Below, piece after piece: positions 25,278-34,878 of a DNA stretch of 58,499 nt. A program made the translations under genes and the position numbers. Source of the stretch: Pseudalkalibacillus salsuginis (GTDB taxonomy: Bacteria; Bacillota; Bacilli; Bacillales; Fictibacillaceae); contig NZ_JAKJHW010000013.1 in the NCBI RefSeq assembly GCF_021646685.1, positions 1 to 58,499 of the forward strand, in the 5' to 3' direction. The notes below the pieces were generated by a model that was given only the letters and a program-made list of their open reading frames with translations, was not told the origin of the DNA and made no database searches. Positions within the stretch are counted from its first letter, which is position 1; the number at the start of each line of letters is the position of its first letter.

Positions 25278-26762
25278 CTAATGAGAATCCTTCTTTTTAG
25301 ACATTTTTTTTGCTTGTTCCCAAAAAAAGTCCATTTCCTCTAGGGAAGCATGCTCAAAAGAGACGTCATTCTTTTTCAGCTCTTCTTCAATATAGCGGAA
25401 TCGGTTGTAAAACTTGCGATTTGTACGCGAAAGAGCCAACTCAGGGTCAATCCCATAATACCGGGATAAATTGACGAGTGCAAATAAACAATCTCCAAGC
25501 TCATCTTCCATGTCATTTTGGTTGGCAGATTTCGCTGCTTCTTCAAACTCAGCCAGTTCTTCATTGATTTTTTGGAGAATCGGTTCGATGTCATCCCAAT
25601 CGAATCCTACTTTTGCAGCTTTTTCCTGTAATTTTTGTGCTCGGATCAAGGCTGGGAAGAGGTCTAATCCATCTAGGATTGATTCAACATTTTGTTGAGG
25701 ATCCTCTGCTTTTTCTGCTTTTTTGATTTCATCCCATGTCTGTTTCACTTCCTCCGCCGTATCGAGTGACTCATCACCAAAGACATGAGGGTGGCGTCGG
25801 ACCATTTTATCCGTCAATGATTTTACGACGTCATCGATTGAAAAATAACCGTTGTCTTCACCGATCTGTGCATGGAGCATCACCTGAAGCAAAACATCCC
25901 CGAGTTCTTCCGTCAAGTGTTCATCATCCATGTTGTCGATGGCTTCGATCACTTCATAGGCTTCTTCGAGCAAATATTTACGTAAGCTTTCATGAGTTTG
26001 CTTTTTATCCCATGGGCAACCGTTTGGACCTCTCAATGTTCGGATGACGTTGCGTAATTGGGAGAATTCCCTGCTTAGCAGAGTTGAATCCCTGACAGGC
26101 TCTACATAAACAGCAGTCAAATTATTCACTTCCACATGGCGATCCATTTCGAAAAGCGGGACTGATACGATCGATTCACCTTCAGATCCAGCTGCCGTAA
26201 CAATATGTACTGGTTGGTCATCAGGATAACGCTCCATCAACGACAATTTCACATCTGATGCGATCATTGAATCATATATCTGGGCGATGATGACATGCTG
26301 CTGGATATTAGGCTGTTCTGCTGTCAGCACTGTTCCATCAAGGAGTTGGAAACCCTCGATCGGATCTATCCTCAGCGCTTGGAACATAGCGTCAAGAAAG
26401 CTTTGCCCGCCTCGCAATTCAATCGAGGTATCCCTGTCTTTCTCTCCCTCTAAAAGAAGCTGCACCGTATGTTCAGCAACCAGAGGGTGACCAGGCACGG
26501 CGTATATAAGATCCCGGTATTCTGATTCCCTCCACAAATGATGTACGATTTCTTCATATACATTTTCGAATTGCTCTTCCTGTTCATAAAGGTGATCGAA
26601 ACTCTGGAATTCCAACCCCTCTTTCTTTAGTTCTTCAACAACAGGATGTTCCTTCGTACGAAGAAATACATGATCGGTTTCTTTCAGCAATTTATATACG
26701 CCGTACGGAATCTGGCCAAGGTCCCCTGCACCCAATCCGACTACTGTAATCGTATTAGCCAT
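25278..26762 (-). CDS. yabN: Fusion of tetrapyrrole-methylase-like and MazG pyrophosphohydrolase domains
   Basis: Hydrolyses nucleoside triphosphates to monophosphates (house-cleaning). The 494-residue protein joins a SAM-dependent methylase-like domain (ITVVGLGAGDLGQIPYGVYK, AVPGHPLVAEHTV) to a MazG domain with PWDKKQTHESLRKYLLEEAY and the metal motif EEAYEVIEAIDNM...EELGDVLLQV, followed by a second MazG-like half (ELAEFEEAAK...ELGDCLFALVN). The ATG at 26762 is eight bases after AGGAG; the ATG at 26768 is only two bases away. It overlaps the end of yabM by eight bases. Confidence 0.94.
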   Translation of the reverse strand: MANTITVVGLGAGDLGQIPYGVYKLLKETDHVFLRTKEHPVVEELKKEGLEFQSFDHLYEQEEQFENVYEEIVHHLWRESEYRDLIYAVPGHPLVAEHTVQLLLEGEKDRDTSIELRGGQSFLDAMFQALRIDPIEGFQLLDGTVLTAEQPNIQQHVIIAQIYDSMIASDVKLSLMERYPDDQPVHIVTAAGSEGESIVSVPLFEMDRHVEVNNLTAVYVEPVRDSTLLSREFSQLRNVIRTLRGPNGCPWDKKQTHESLRKYLLEEAYEVIEAIDNMDDEHLTEELGDVLLQVMLHAQIGEDNGYFSIDDVVKSLTDKMVRRHPHVFGDESLDTAEEVKQTWDEIKKAEKAEDPQQNVESILDGLDLFPALIRAQKLQEKAAKVGFDWDDIEPILQKINEELAEFEEAAKSANQNDMEDELGDCLFALVNLSRYYGIDPELALSRTNRKFYNRFRYIEEELKKNDVSFEHASLEEMDFFWEQAKKMSKKKDSH

Positions 26763-28353
26763 TTTCATTGCTCCTTTCTTTGTAAAGCCATTTCACTAGA
26801 TGCTTTCCTTTAGGAAGCATGATGATTTCTTCGTATTTCCACACATTCAAATAAACAAGGGAAACCATATACACAAGAGCTCCTAATAATGAACTCGAAA
26901 CAGCTGCAAAACCGGCAGCCACCCTGCTTCCCTCTGGTTGGAAAAAGAACCATAGCTCCTTCCAAAGGAACGTCGAGATGGCCATTAAAATTAATGATAA
27001 AAGGACCTTCCCACTGTAAAATCGCTGAACATGAAAAACATTTGTCATACGGTGGACAACGATCAAATTACAAAAGGCTACAAAAGCGGTGCTGATCACC
27101 GTCGTCACCGCTGCACCAGAAATACCGAACATCGGCAGCAGGAATATGTTCAAAACGGCTTTTAAAACCATAGCTGATAAAATGAATAGGACAGGATAAC
27201 CGATCTTACCAAGTCCTTGCAGGATCGCCGATGACGTGATCGCGAGTGAACCGAAGAGGATAGCCGCACCCAAAATCCCGAGAGCGGCGGATCCATTACC
27301 ATCCTCATATAAAAAAAGGTTCGTAGGGACGATAATCACAGCCAGTCCTACAGCAGCCGCGCCTCCGATAATGAAGCTGAATTTCAATGATAAGCCTGTA
27401 AATGTATGAATGCGTTCATGATCTTCGTCCCGTTTCGATTTAGCAATGAAAGGAATCAATGGAAGTGCCATTGCAGTCGCAATGACTGTACCTAACTGCA
27501 GCAAGGGCTGGCCACGGTCGAAAATACCCTTGTTCACCTTTGCATCTAGAACTTCCATGCCGCCCGCTTGTAATCCTGGCACGACTTGCAAAGCATCAAT
27601 CAACTGGAACAAGGCAAGCATGACAGCGGTGATGCATATGGCAATGCCGCCCTTCAGCAATGAACCCATCATTTTCATAGTTATACGAAGAGGTAGTCTA
27701 CCAGGAGCTTCAAGCCGGACCCTTTGTTTTCGAAGAAAGAGGATCAATACGATTACGGACATCAGACTTCCAGTCAACCCGCCGAAAACGGCTGCAGTAC
27801 CGACCAAGTACTGATCAGCCCCAGCAGAAACAAGCCAGACCGTTAAAATCAATATCGCTGCTACTCGAACGAATTGTTCAGCTATTTGGGAAATGGCTGT
27901 CGGGCCCATGTTCTCCTTACCCTGGAAGTACCCCCTTGCTACGGATAGAAACGGAACGAATAAAAAGGAATACGACGCCATTTGTAACGGTTGGACAAGT
28001 AATGGATCATTCATGGCCTCTGCGATCATTGGCGAAAAGCGATGTAATAGAAAAAAGACCAGTATGAAAAAACTGCTCAATCCGATCAGGATGGTCGTCA
28101 ATGTATTTTTCAATTGATTGTTTTCACCTTCCGAAACCATTTTCGAAAGCATGAGCGGAAAACCGTACATGCTTAAGGCGAAAGCAATCGCATAGAAAGG
28201 ATATACTTGCTGAAACACATAAAGTCCAAGATCCCCTGCAATATTCTGATAAGGGATCCGGTAAAAGGCACTTAACACCTTCACAAATAATGCAGCCCCT
28301 GAAATGACAAGGGTCCCTTTCCAAAATGTTTTCTGGACATCAATATGATTCAC
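26755..28353 (-). CDS. yabM: MOP/MATE-family lipid flippase-like protein
   Basis: A polytopic membrane protein of the SpoVB/MurJ-like polysaccharide transport family, about 14 membrane helices over 532 residues. It shows family segments WKGTLVISGAALFVKVLSAF, RIPYQNIAGDLGLYVFQQVY and SVARGYFQGKENMGPTA. In bacilli YabM relatives (for example MurJ/Amj-associated flippases) move lipid-linked wall precursors or glycans; the substrate here is unknown. The start is uncertain: GTG at 28353 gives the usual length, but an ATG at 28365 directly behind AAGG is also possible. Confidence 0.88.
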   Translation of the reverse strand: MNHIDVQKTFWKGTLVISGAALFVKVLSAFYRIPYQNIAGDLGLYVFQQVYPFYAIAFALSMYGFPLMLSKMVSEGENNQLKNTLTTILIGLSSFFILVFFLLHRFSPMIAEAMNDPLLVQPLQMASYSFLFVPFLSVARGYFQGKENMGPTAISQIAEQFVRVAAILILTVWLVSAGADQYLVGTAAVFGGLTGSLMSVIVLILFLRKQRVRLEAPGRLPLRITMKMMGSLLKGGIAICITAVMLALFQLIDALQVVPGLQAGGMEVLDAKVNKGIFDRGQPLLQLGTVIATAMALPLIPFIAKSKRDEDHERIHTFTGLSLKFSFIIGGAAAVGLAVIIVPTNLFLYEDGNGSAALGILGAAILFGSLAITSSAILQGLGKIGYPVLFILSAMVLKAVLNIFLLPMFGISGAAVTTVISTAFVAFCNLIVVHRMTNVFHVQRFYSGKVLLSLILMAISTFLWKELWFFFQPEGSRVAAGFAAVSSSLLGALVYMVSLVYLNVWKYEEIIMLPKGKHLVKWLYKERSNENG

Positions 28354-28581
28354 TCGTTCACACATCCTTAAATTCCGCAAACGTCCTGATGATATCCCTT
28401 TAGACCCAAGCACGTTTGAACTGGACAAGTACACATCCCTGCCATTATAGCACGAAATCTACTGCATCTGACGACCCTCCGTATCAGTTTGATTCGAGCA
28501 GACCAATATTGGCGGATTATCGTTATACGGAACCCAAATCAGAAATTCAACGTACAGCTCGATATTTCACAAAGCCAAATG
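28354..28581. other. Intergenic region between yabM and spoVT
   Basis: About 230 bases; nothing seen other than the spoVT terminator at its left-most end on the transcribed side. A yabM promoter was not recognised. Confidence 0.5.
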
Positions 28582-28605
28582 AAAAAGAAGCAGGTCAACT
28601 GCTTC
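28582..28605 (-). terminator. spoVT terminator
   Basis: Minus-strand stem GAAGCAG/CTGCTTC with a five-base loop and five T, directly behind the spoVT stop. Confidence 0.85.
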
Positions 28606-28611
28606 TTCCTC

Positions 28612-29148
28612 TCATTGTTCCATTTGTTTGGCTAAGAACCCAGCAGCGGTTTCCGCTACCTTCTGTTCGATTTCTCCGACCTGCTTGTCCGTTTTAGAAA
28701 GTAATACGACTGCTCCGATCGGATCTCCGTTTGCTACTATGGGTGCGATGATATGAGAAACTGTCTCACTATTGCCGTCAACAACTTCTACAGAGGTCGC
28801 CTGGCTCGATAAGACAGATTTCCTGTCATTCATCGACGATTCAATCACTTTTCCGATATTCTTATTCAAGTAATCCTTTTTCCCACCACCAGCTACGGCG
28901 ATGAATGTATCACGATCTGCAATCAATGCAATATGCTGAGTATTTTCGTACAAGGATTCAGCATACTCCTGAGCAAAATCACCAAGCTCGCTGATTGGTG
29001 AATATTTCTTCAGGATGACTTCCCCTTCTCGATCAACAAAAATCTCTAAAGGATCTCCCTCGCGAATTCGCAGGGTTCTTCTGATTTCTTTAGGAATGAC
29101 GACCCGACCCAGATCGTCGATACGACGTACGATACCTGTGGCTTTCAT
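28612..29148 (-). CDS. spoVT: Stage V sporulation transcription regulator SpoVT
   Basis: Modulates sigma-G-dependent genes in the forespore. The 178-residue protein has an AbrB-type swapped-hairpin DNA-binding domain (TGIVRRIDDLGRVVIPKEIR, residues 4-23, then LRIREGDPLEIFVD) and a C-terminal GAF domain. The ATG at 29148 gives the B. subtilis length and N-terminus. An inverted repeat lies upstream. SpoVT is autoregulated in B. subtilis. Confidence 0.96.
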   Translation of the reverse strand: MKATGIVRRIDDLGRVVIPKEIRRTLRIREGDPLEIFVDREGEVILKKYSPISELGDFAQEYAESLYENTQHIALIADRDTFIAVAGGGKKDYLNKNIGKVIESSMNDRKSVLSSQATSVEVVDGNSETVSHIIAPIVANGDPIGAVVLLSKTDKQVGEIEQKVAETAAGFLAKQMEQ

Positions 29149-29203
29149 TCTTGTTGCCCTCACTTTCCTAACGTTGCAAAATAATGGAGATACAATTGCA
29201 ATC

Positions 29204-29229
29204 ATGGTATTAATGAGTAAAAATACCAT
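29204..29229. promoter_or_regulatory. Inverted repeat upstream of spoVT
   Basis: ATGGTATT-N10-AATACCAT, perfect 8-bp arms, 56-81 bases before the spoVT start. It may be an operator or part of the sigma-G promoter region. No clear sigma-G -35/-10 pair was found. Confidence 0.45.
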
Positions 29230-29347
29230 TCATTTGCCTTTAGTATCCGTACGTTGTCCTAATCTATTCACAGAATAAGCAAAATTCTCCTAAGAAATTC
29301 AGAAAAGCACTCATCTCACGAATTGGATAAAAATGAGCATCTTTTTA

Positions 29348-32300
29348 TTAAGCTTGAACGGTTTCTTTATTTGCTTTTGGAAATTGCTGCAGCACTTCTT
29401 CGATGACCCCTAACAATTGATCATCCGAAAGCCTTTTGTGATTGATGATCACTTTGATTTGATCTTGTACCATTCCTAAATTCACATGTCGGCCTATTTT
29501 ATTGACGATATCGAATAGTTTACTGCCATCAAGCTGTTGGGTCATTTCTTTTGAAATCAGGATATGGACTTCATTCGTTTTATTTTGCTCGATCTTTTCA
29601 ATTTTTTCTTGCTCAGCATATAGTTTGATCCGAGCTACAGCTAGCAAATTGGCCACTTGTTCAGGGTATTCTCCAAACCGGTCCATCATTTCATCATTCA
29701 GATCGATGACATCATCAAAGCTTTCCAAACCTTTGAATCGTTTGTATATATCAATCTTCTGCTTTTCATCATTTATATAGGAAGCTGGAATGTATGCATC
29801 CACGTTCAAGTCGAACTCCAGGTTAATTTCTTTCTTTTTCGGTTTTTCGCCTTTTCGTTCTTCTATCGCATCCTTCAACATCTGGGAATACAGATCGAAT
29901 CCGACCGAATCGATGAACCCATGCTGCTGGGCACCTAACAGATTGCCTGCTCCACGGATTGAAAGGTCCCGCATGGCGATCTTGAACCCCGAGCCAAGTT
30001 CAGTAAATTCTTTGATCGCTTGCAGGCGTTTTTCGGCTATCTCGGTCAGTACCTTATCACGTTGATACATGAAATAAGAATAGGCGACACGATTGGATCG
30101 TCCTACGCGCCCTCTAAGCTGGTACAGCTGTGACAGCCCCATTTTATCTGCATCATGAACGATAAGTGTGTTTACATTCGGAATATCGACACCCGTTTCA
30201 ATGATCGTTGTACTCACAAGAACATCATAATTTCCATCCAAAAAGTCGATCATTACTGTTTCAAGTTCATTCTCGCGCATCTGTCCATGGGCGTAGGCGA
30301 CTCGGGCATCAGGTACAAGCTGGGAGATCTGTTCTGTCATTTTCTGAATGGTTTCAACCTTATTGTATAAAAAGTATACTTGCCCACCCCTTGAGAGTTC
30401 CCGTTCAATTGCTTCCCGAATCATACTCCCGCTATATTCGACTACATAGGTTTGGACAGGGAATCGATTCTCAGGTGGCGTTTCGATGACAGATAAGTCC
30501 CGGACTCCAAGCATCGACATGTGCAGGGTCCTCGGAATCGGAGTCGCTGTCAAAGTCAGTACATCGACCGTTGTTTTCATTTGTTTGATTTTTTCCTTAT
30601 GCGTAACACCGAACCGCTGTTCTTCATCAATGATGAGGAGACCGAGCTCTTTAAACTGGATGTCCTTCGAAAGCAGCCGGTGGGTACCTATGACGATGTC
30701 CACTGTGCCCTGTTTCAACCCTTTTGTCGTTTCGGTCTGTTCTTTACGGGTACGGAAACGACTTAACGATTTTATTGTCACCGGAAATTCAGCAAAACGC
30801 TCCTGCAAAGTTTCAAAGTGCTGTTGCGCTAAAATCGTCGTCGGGACTAGGAAGGCAACTTGCTTGCCATCATTGATCGCTTTAAAGGCTGCCCGGATTG
30901 CTACCTCTGTTTTCCCATAACCGACATCCCCACAAAGCAACCGGTCCATCGGTCTTTCTTTTTCCATATCTTCTTTTATTTCGTTGATCGCCCGAAGCTG
31001 ATCCTCTGTTTCCTGATACGTGAACACACTTTCAAACTCCTGTTGTAAGGCCCCATCCTTCGAGAAAGCGTATCCTTTCGTCGCTTCACGCTCTGCATAC
31101 AATTTGATCAAGTCATCAGCAATATCCTGGACGGACGATTGCACCTTGCTTTTTACCTTTTTCCACTCGCTGCCTCCGAGCTTGTAGACTTTAGGGTCCT
31201 TAGCTTCGGATCCTACATATTTTTGAACTTGATCGATTTGTTCTACTGGGACGTAAAGCTTATCATCTCCGGCATATCTTAAATGCAAGTAATCCTTGTG
31301 CACCCCGTTGATTTCAAGCGTTTCAATACCCAGGTACTTCCCGATTCCATGGTTGATGTGCACTACATAATCCCCGACTTTCAATTCGGAGTAGCTCTTG
31401 ATCCTTTCCGCATTGGACATTTTTTGTGTCCTGCGAGGTTTCCGGGAAGCTTTCTTAGTGAAAATCTCTTCCTCTGTCAACACAACGAGCTTTCGTAGTG
31501 GTAGCTCAAACCCACCGTTCAGATCACCGATCATGATATGGTTCTTTCCGGGTGTCAATGGTGTTTCTGCTTCAACTAGAGAAGCATCGATTTTATAATC
31601 TTCCATTACACGTTCCAGACGTTTTGCACGCTCTTTGTTTGCTGCAAGAAAGACGACGGCATCCTTGCTTTTGCGCCATCTTTGCAGCTCGGACTGCAAA
31701 ACATTCATCTGCCCATGGAAATTCTGCATCGCTTTACAACTCATATTGATGATGTTCTGCGGATTAGTATGTGGGACATGTCTTAAGAACAAGGATAAAT
31801 ATAAAAACTTGATTCCAGGCTTATTAGCGATTTCATCATATTGATGAGACAACGTCATCCCTGTCAGGATCTCCCCCTGGTTCAACAATGTCGTTTGCCA
31901 CTCTGCTTCTTCCTTCTCGAGGTGGGAAGATGTCTCTTGTATGCGGCTGATTTCATCCATGATGACCATTGCACTGTCAGGTAAATAATCTAGTAAACTA
32001 GCAGGCTGAACATAGTAATAGGAAATGTACTTATACATCCCTTGAAAAGTTTGTTTTTGTTTAAGCTGCTCAATCTCATATCCGATATGTTCTGCAAGCT
32101 TCTCTTTTACACCTTTGTCTTTGATCTTTCGCAAAGATCTGGAGAGACTGAGTTCAATATTTGAAACAGCCTTTTCAAAGTGTTCCGGAAACAAGACGAT
32201 CTCTTCTGCTGGACCGACTCTGATCTCCTTCAACTGTTGTTCAGAACGTTGTGTTTCAACATCGAAATAACGGATGGAATCCACTTCCGTATCGAAAAGT

Positions 32301-32884
32301 TCAATTCGAATCGGATTCGTTTCGGTTAGCGGAAAGACATCCATAATTCCACCGCGGATACTGAATTCCCCAGGTGAGGTGATCATTTCAGCCCGCTCAT
32401 ATCCCATTGCAATCAACAGGTTTTTCACTTCATCCAGATCGATATCCGTACCCCTTCTAAAGTTTACATGGCTCTCACGCCATACATGGGGGGGTGGAAT
32501 CATTCTTCGAAGTCCGGCGATTGGTGTGATGATTATTCCCTTAGCATCCTCACTTAAGTGATTGAGGACATCGATCCGCTGGGATTTCAACTCTGGACTT
32601 GCAATCGCGATTTCTGCAGAGGTCAATTCATTGACTGGATATAGATGGACAAAGTCTTCCCCGATCAAAGCGGTCAAGTCCTCATAAAGTTTCTGTGCCT
32701 GAAAAAGATTATGTGTAACGACGAGTTGTGATCGTTCCTCTGACCGATAAAGACAAGCCATCAACAACGTTCTTGCCGAACCGGAAAGCCCTGAAACAAG
32801 TTGTTCACGAAGGCCTTCCGATAGTCCTGTGGCAAGGGAATGGAAATCATCGTTATCACAAAAATAATTAAGTAAACCTCGCAT
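29348..32884 (-). CDS. mfd: Transcription-repair coupling factor
   Basis: Removes RNA polymerase stalled at lesions and recruits UvrA. The 1178-residue protein has the UvrB-like N-terminal part, the RNA polymerase interaction domain (about residues 490-560, LKVGDYVVHINHGIGKYLGI) and a superfamily 2 translocase (Walker A GDVGYGKTEVAIRAAF, Walker B DEEQRFGV). The RecG-like TRG region and C-terminal regulatory domain are also present. Length is normal. SD AAGGAG lies eight bases before the ATG. Confidence 0.97.
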   Translation of the reverse strand: MRGLLNYFCDNDDFHSLATGLSEGLREQLVSGLSGSARTLLMACLYRSEERSQLVVTHNLFQAQKLYEDLTALIGEDFVHLYPVNELTSAEIAIASPELKSQRIDVLNHLSEDAKGIIITPIAGLRRMIPPPHVWRESHVNFRRGTDIDLDEVKNLLIAMGYERAEMITSPGEFSIRGGIMDVFPLTETNPIRIELFDTEVDSIRYFDVETQRSEQQLKEIRVGPAEEIVLFPEHFEKAVSNIELSLSRSLRKIKDKGVKEKLAEHIGYEIEQLKQKQTFQGMYKYISYYYVQPASLLDYLPDSAMVIMDEISRIQETSSHLEKEEAEWQTTLLNQGEILTGMTLSHQYDEIANKPGIKFLYLSLFLRHVPHTNPQNIINMSCKAMQNFHGQMNVLQSELQRWRKSKDAVVFLAANKERAKRLERVMEDYKIDASLVEAETPLTPGKNHIMIGDLNGGFELPLRKLVVLTEEEIFTKKASRKPRRTQKMSNAERIKSYSELKVGDYVVHINHGIGKYLGIETLEINGVHKDYLHLRYAGDDKLYVPVEQIDQVQKYVGSEAKDPKVYKLGGSEWKKVKSKVQSSVQDIADDLIKLYAEREATKGYAFSKDGALQQEFESVFTYQETEDQLRAINEIKEDMEKERPMDRLLCGDVGYGKTEVAIRAAFKAINDGKQVAFLVPTTILAQQHFETLQERFAEFPVTIKSLSRFRTRKEQTETTKGLKQGTVDIVIGTHRLLSKDIQFKELGLLIIDEEQRFGVTHKEKIKQMKTTVDVLTLTATPIPRTLHMSMLGVRDLSVIETPPENRFPVQTYVVEYSGSMIREAIERELSRGGQVYFLYNKVETIQKMTEQISQLVPDARVAYAHGQMRENELETVMIDFLDGNYDVLVSTTIIETGVDIPNVNTLIVHDADKMGLSQLYQLRGRVGRSNRVAYSYFMYQRDKVLTEIAEKRLQAIKEFTELGSGFKIAMRDLSIRGAGNLLGAQQHGFIDSVGFDLYSQMLKDAIEERKGEKPKKKEINLEFDLNVDAYIPASYINDEKQKIDIYKRFKGLESFDDVIDLNDEMMDRFGEYPEQVANLLAVARIKLYAEQEKIEKIEQNKTNEVHILISKEMTQQLDGSKLFDIVNKIGRHVNLGMVQDQIKVIINHKRLSDDQLLGVIEEVLQQFPKANKETVQA

Positions 32885-33000
32885 GCCATTATCTCCTTCC
32901 CGTCAGGAATCCCTAAACTTATCTATCTTGATTATTGCTGATTGTTTATTACCAATTCTCTCAGCACATTCATCTAAAAAAACGATGGAAACAGAAAATG

Positions 33001-33020
33001 CCTTGGTCTTAAAACCAAAG
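33001..33020 (-). terminator. Possible fin terminator
   Basis: Minus-strand CTTTGGT/ACCAAGG hairpin right after fin, followed only by CATTTTC, so terminator strength is doubtful. Confidence 0.4.
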
Positions 33021-33024
33021 CTGT

Positions 33025-33255
33025 TTACTGTATAAATGTATCCAATGCGTGTAAATCTGGGTTTCTCCTTAGCATTTCATAACAATCCTCACAAATTGAT
33101 TTTACGCGAACATCTCCCTGATCACCATATGATATATATTCTACACGTTCTTGATCAGAAAGTTGGTCAAAACCGAGACTGGTTGAATCTACTGAAGCTA
33201 CATCTAATTTCCCGATATGTACACCACAGTGCTTGCATGAATAATAGATAGCCAT
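33025..33255 (-). CDS. fin: Anti-sigma-F factor Fin
   Basis: Shuts off sigma-F so that the forespore switches to sigma-G. The 76-residue protein, the same length as B. subtilis Fin (YabK), has two zinc-binding pairs: CKHC near the N-terminus and CEDC near residue 60. The ATG at 33255 is six bases after AGGAGG. A forespore-type promoter precedes it, running partly inside the end of pth. Confidence 0.93.
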   Translation of the reverse strand: MAIYYSCKHCGVHIGKLDVASVDSTSLGFDQLSDQERVEYISYGDQGDVRVKSICEDCYEMLRRNPDLHALDTFIQ

Positions 33256-33285
33256 CCTATACCTCCTTGGTGACTCATTTACTAT

Positions 33286-33316
33286 CATTATGGTCGCAGA
33301 GGCAGGTTTCTATTCA
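33286..33316 (-). promoter_or_regulatory. fin forespore (sigma-F/sigma-G type) promoter
   Basis: The -35 TGAATA (33316-33311), an 18-bp spacer and the -10 CATAATG (33292-33286), one mismatch from the sigma-G consensus CATNNTA. In B. subtilis fin is driven by sigma-F and sigma-G. Confidence 0.6.
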
Positions 33317-33874
33317 TCCATTATATCGGTTCATTACTTGCGTAAACGGGGTGTCTATCCAACTTTCGCATGCATCAGCAGATCGTTGTAATGCCTCCTT
33401 GATTGGAGCTTGTTGATCTGGGCGGAAGGTTTTAAGCACATAATCCGGTACCGCTTCTCCAGATTCAGGGCGGCCGATCCCAATGCGTATGCGTTTGAAT
33501 TCCTGACTGCCAAGATGTTGAATGATCGATTTCATTCCATTATGCCCCCCTGCACTTCCCTTTTCACGTAAACGCAGCTTTCCAGGAATTAGGTCCAAAT
33601 CATCGTAAATGACAAGCAGATCATCAATCTCTACTTTATAATATTTCATCAGCGGGATGATGGCGTCACCGGACCGGTTCATATACGTCAAGGGTTTTAA
33701 TAAACATATTTTATGCCCATTGACTTCGCCTATGCCAAATAGCCCGTTGAATTTTTGTTTGTTCAATGGGATTGAAAGGTGTTTCGAAAGATGATCGATG
33801 ACTTTGAATCCCACATTATGTCGTGTACTTTCATATTTATCCCCCGGATTACCTAGACCGGCAATAACCTTCAT
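33314..33874 (-). CDS. pth: Peptidyl-tRNA hydrolase
   Basis: Releases peptides from prematurely dropped peptidyl-tRNA (B. subtilis spoVC). The 186-residue protein has AGLGNPGDKYESTRHNVGF with the catalytic histidine, the LKPLTYMNRSG block, YDDLDLIPGKLRLREKGSAG and GIGRPESG. The ATG at 33874 is preferred over upstream starts because it gives the family N-terminus and follows GGAAGGA by eight to nine bases. It lies downstream of ctc. Confidence 0.95.
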   Translation of the reverse strand: MKVIAGLGNPGDKYESTRHNVGFKVIDHLSKHLSIPLNKQKFNGLFGIGEVNGHKICLLKPLTYMNRSGDAIIPLMKYYKVEIDDLLVIYDDLDLIPGKLRLREKGSAGGHNGMKSIIQHLGSQEFKRIRIGIGRPESGEAVPDYVLKTFRPDQQAPIKEALQRSADACESWIDTPFTQVMNRYNG

Positions 33875-34076
33875 TTCTTCATATCCTTCCTTTTTAAACC
33901 TCCGCAGAAATCTGTTCAACATGATATGAACTCCTCATATATAAATTCTTATTTTATATAGTCTCTGTTAATCTTCATCGTTGATTTCTGTGAAAACCAC
34001 AAGATTTAAACACCTTTATTAAAGAAGATATGGTTTAATCTTTTTAAGTGTTCTTTTCCATATCGTACATATACGT

Positions 34077-34107
34077 AGAAAAAGGCGCAACCAAAGCGGC
34101 TACGCCT
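34077..34107 (-). terminator. ctc terminator
   Basis: Minus-strand stem AGGCG...CGCCT (34107-34103 and 34087-34083) with extra GC pairs inside, followed by TTTTTC, 37 bases after the ctc stop. It separates ctc from pth. Confidence 0.7.
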
Positions 34108-34143
34108 CTCATGAAAAAGTATGTCAAATTACTCTTTTGTTTC

Positions 34144-34791
34144 CTATTTAGGTGCCTCTTCGTTATCATCGCCTTCAGAAGCTCCTTTTTCACCGACGAG
34201 TTCTGGCTCTTGATCTTCTTCATCTTCAACTTCTTCCTCTGGCTCTTCTGTCGGCGGTGCAATTGAAACGACGACTTCTTCTGGGTCAGTCATGATTTGA
34301 TAAGATGAATTTTCTTTGAGGTCGGCGACAGTAAATGAATCACTGATGTTCAGCTCCCCGATATTCACTTCTATTTCACTCGGAATTTCGGCAGGTAATG
34401 CCCTAACCGTAATCTCATGTAAGAAATGCTGGACCACGCCGCCTTCTTTCACGCCTGCTGCTTCCCCAGTAAGATGTACAGGGACATCCGCATCTGTTTC
34501 CTTATTCAAGTTGATTTCTCTGAAATCAATATGAAGGATCAGATCTTTCAAATGATCCATTTGTATATCCTGAACCATCGCAGAATGCTTGTCCTTGCCG
34601 ATTTTCAAGTTGATGACAGTGTTAATCCCGCCTTCACGGATGGATTTTATGAAATTGATACGGTCGAGATAGATCGGCTTACTGTCCCCCTTACCGTAGA
34701 AAACGGCCGGAACATGCCCTTCTTCACGTAGTTTTCTAGTATTAGAACGAGTAAAATCATCTCTTACTGTTGCATCTAAATCAATAGCCAT
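34144..34791 (-). CDS. ctc: Ribosomal protein L25/general stress protein Ctc
   Basis: Binds 5S rRNA on the large subunit. The 215-residue protein has the L25 beta-barrel (residues 1-90, DDFTRSNTRKLREEGHVPAV), the TL5-type C-terminal domain and a very acidic tail after residue 180 (EEPEEEVEDEEDQEPE). The ATG at 34791 follows GGAAGG by eight bases; the GTG at 34800 is part of the SD. A sigma-B-type promoter precedes it, as in B. subtilis. Confidence 0.95.
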   Translation of the reverse strand: MAIDLDATVRDDFTRSNTRKLREEGHVPAVFYGKGDSKPIYLDRINFIKSIREGGINTVINLKIGKDKHSAMVQDIQMDHLKDLILHIDFREINLNKETDADVPVHLTGEAAGVKEGGVVQHFLHEITVRALPAEIPSEIEVNIGELNISDSFTVADLKENSSYQIMTDPEEVVVSIAPPTEEPEEEVEDEEDQEPELVGEKGASEGDDNEEAPK

Positions 34792-34829
34792 AACGATCAC
34801 CTTCCTGTATCAGTTACTATTTTAAAACT

Positions 34830-34855
34830 ATACCCGAAATCAGTCAGGTTCAAAC
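34830..34855 (-). promoter_or_regulatory. ctc sigma-B promoter
   Basis: The -35 GTTTGA (34855-34850), 14-bp spacer and -10 GGGTAT (34835-34830). The -10 is a perfect match to the sigma-B consensus and the -35 has one mismatch from GTTTAA. The B. subtilis ctc promoter is the classic sigma-B promoter. Confidence 0.8.
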
Positions 34856-34878
34856 ATCATGTTGGTGAATTCTGAAAA

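Noticed and set aside
29290-29347. mfd terminator
   Set aside because: CTCAT/ATGAG gives only a five-pair stem with a long loop; not convincing.
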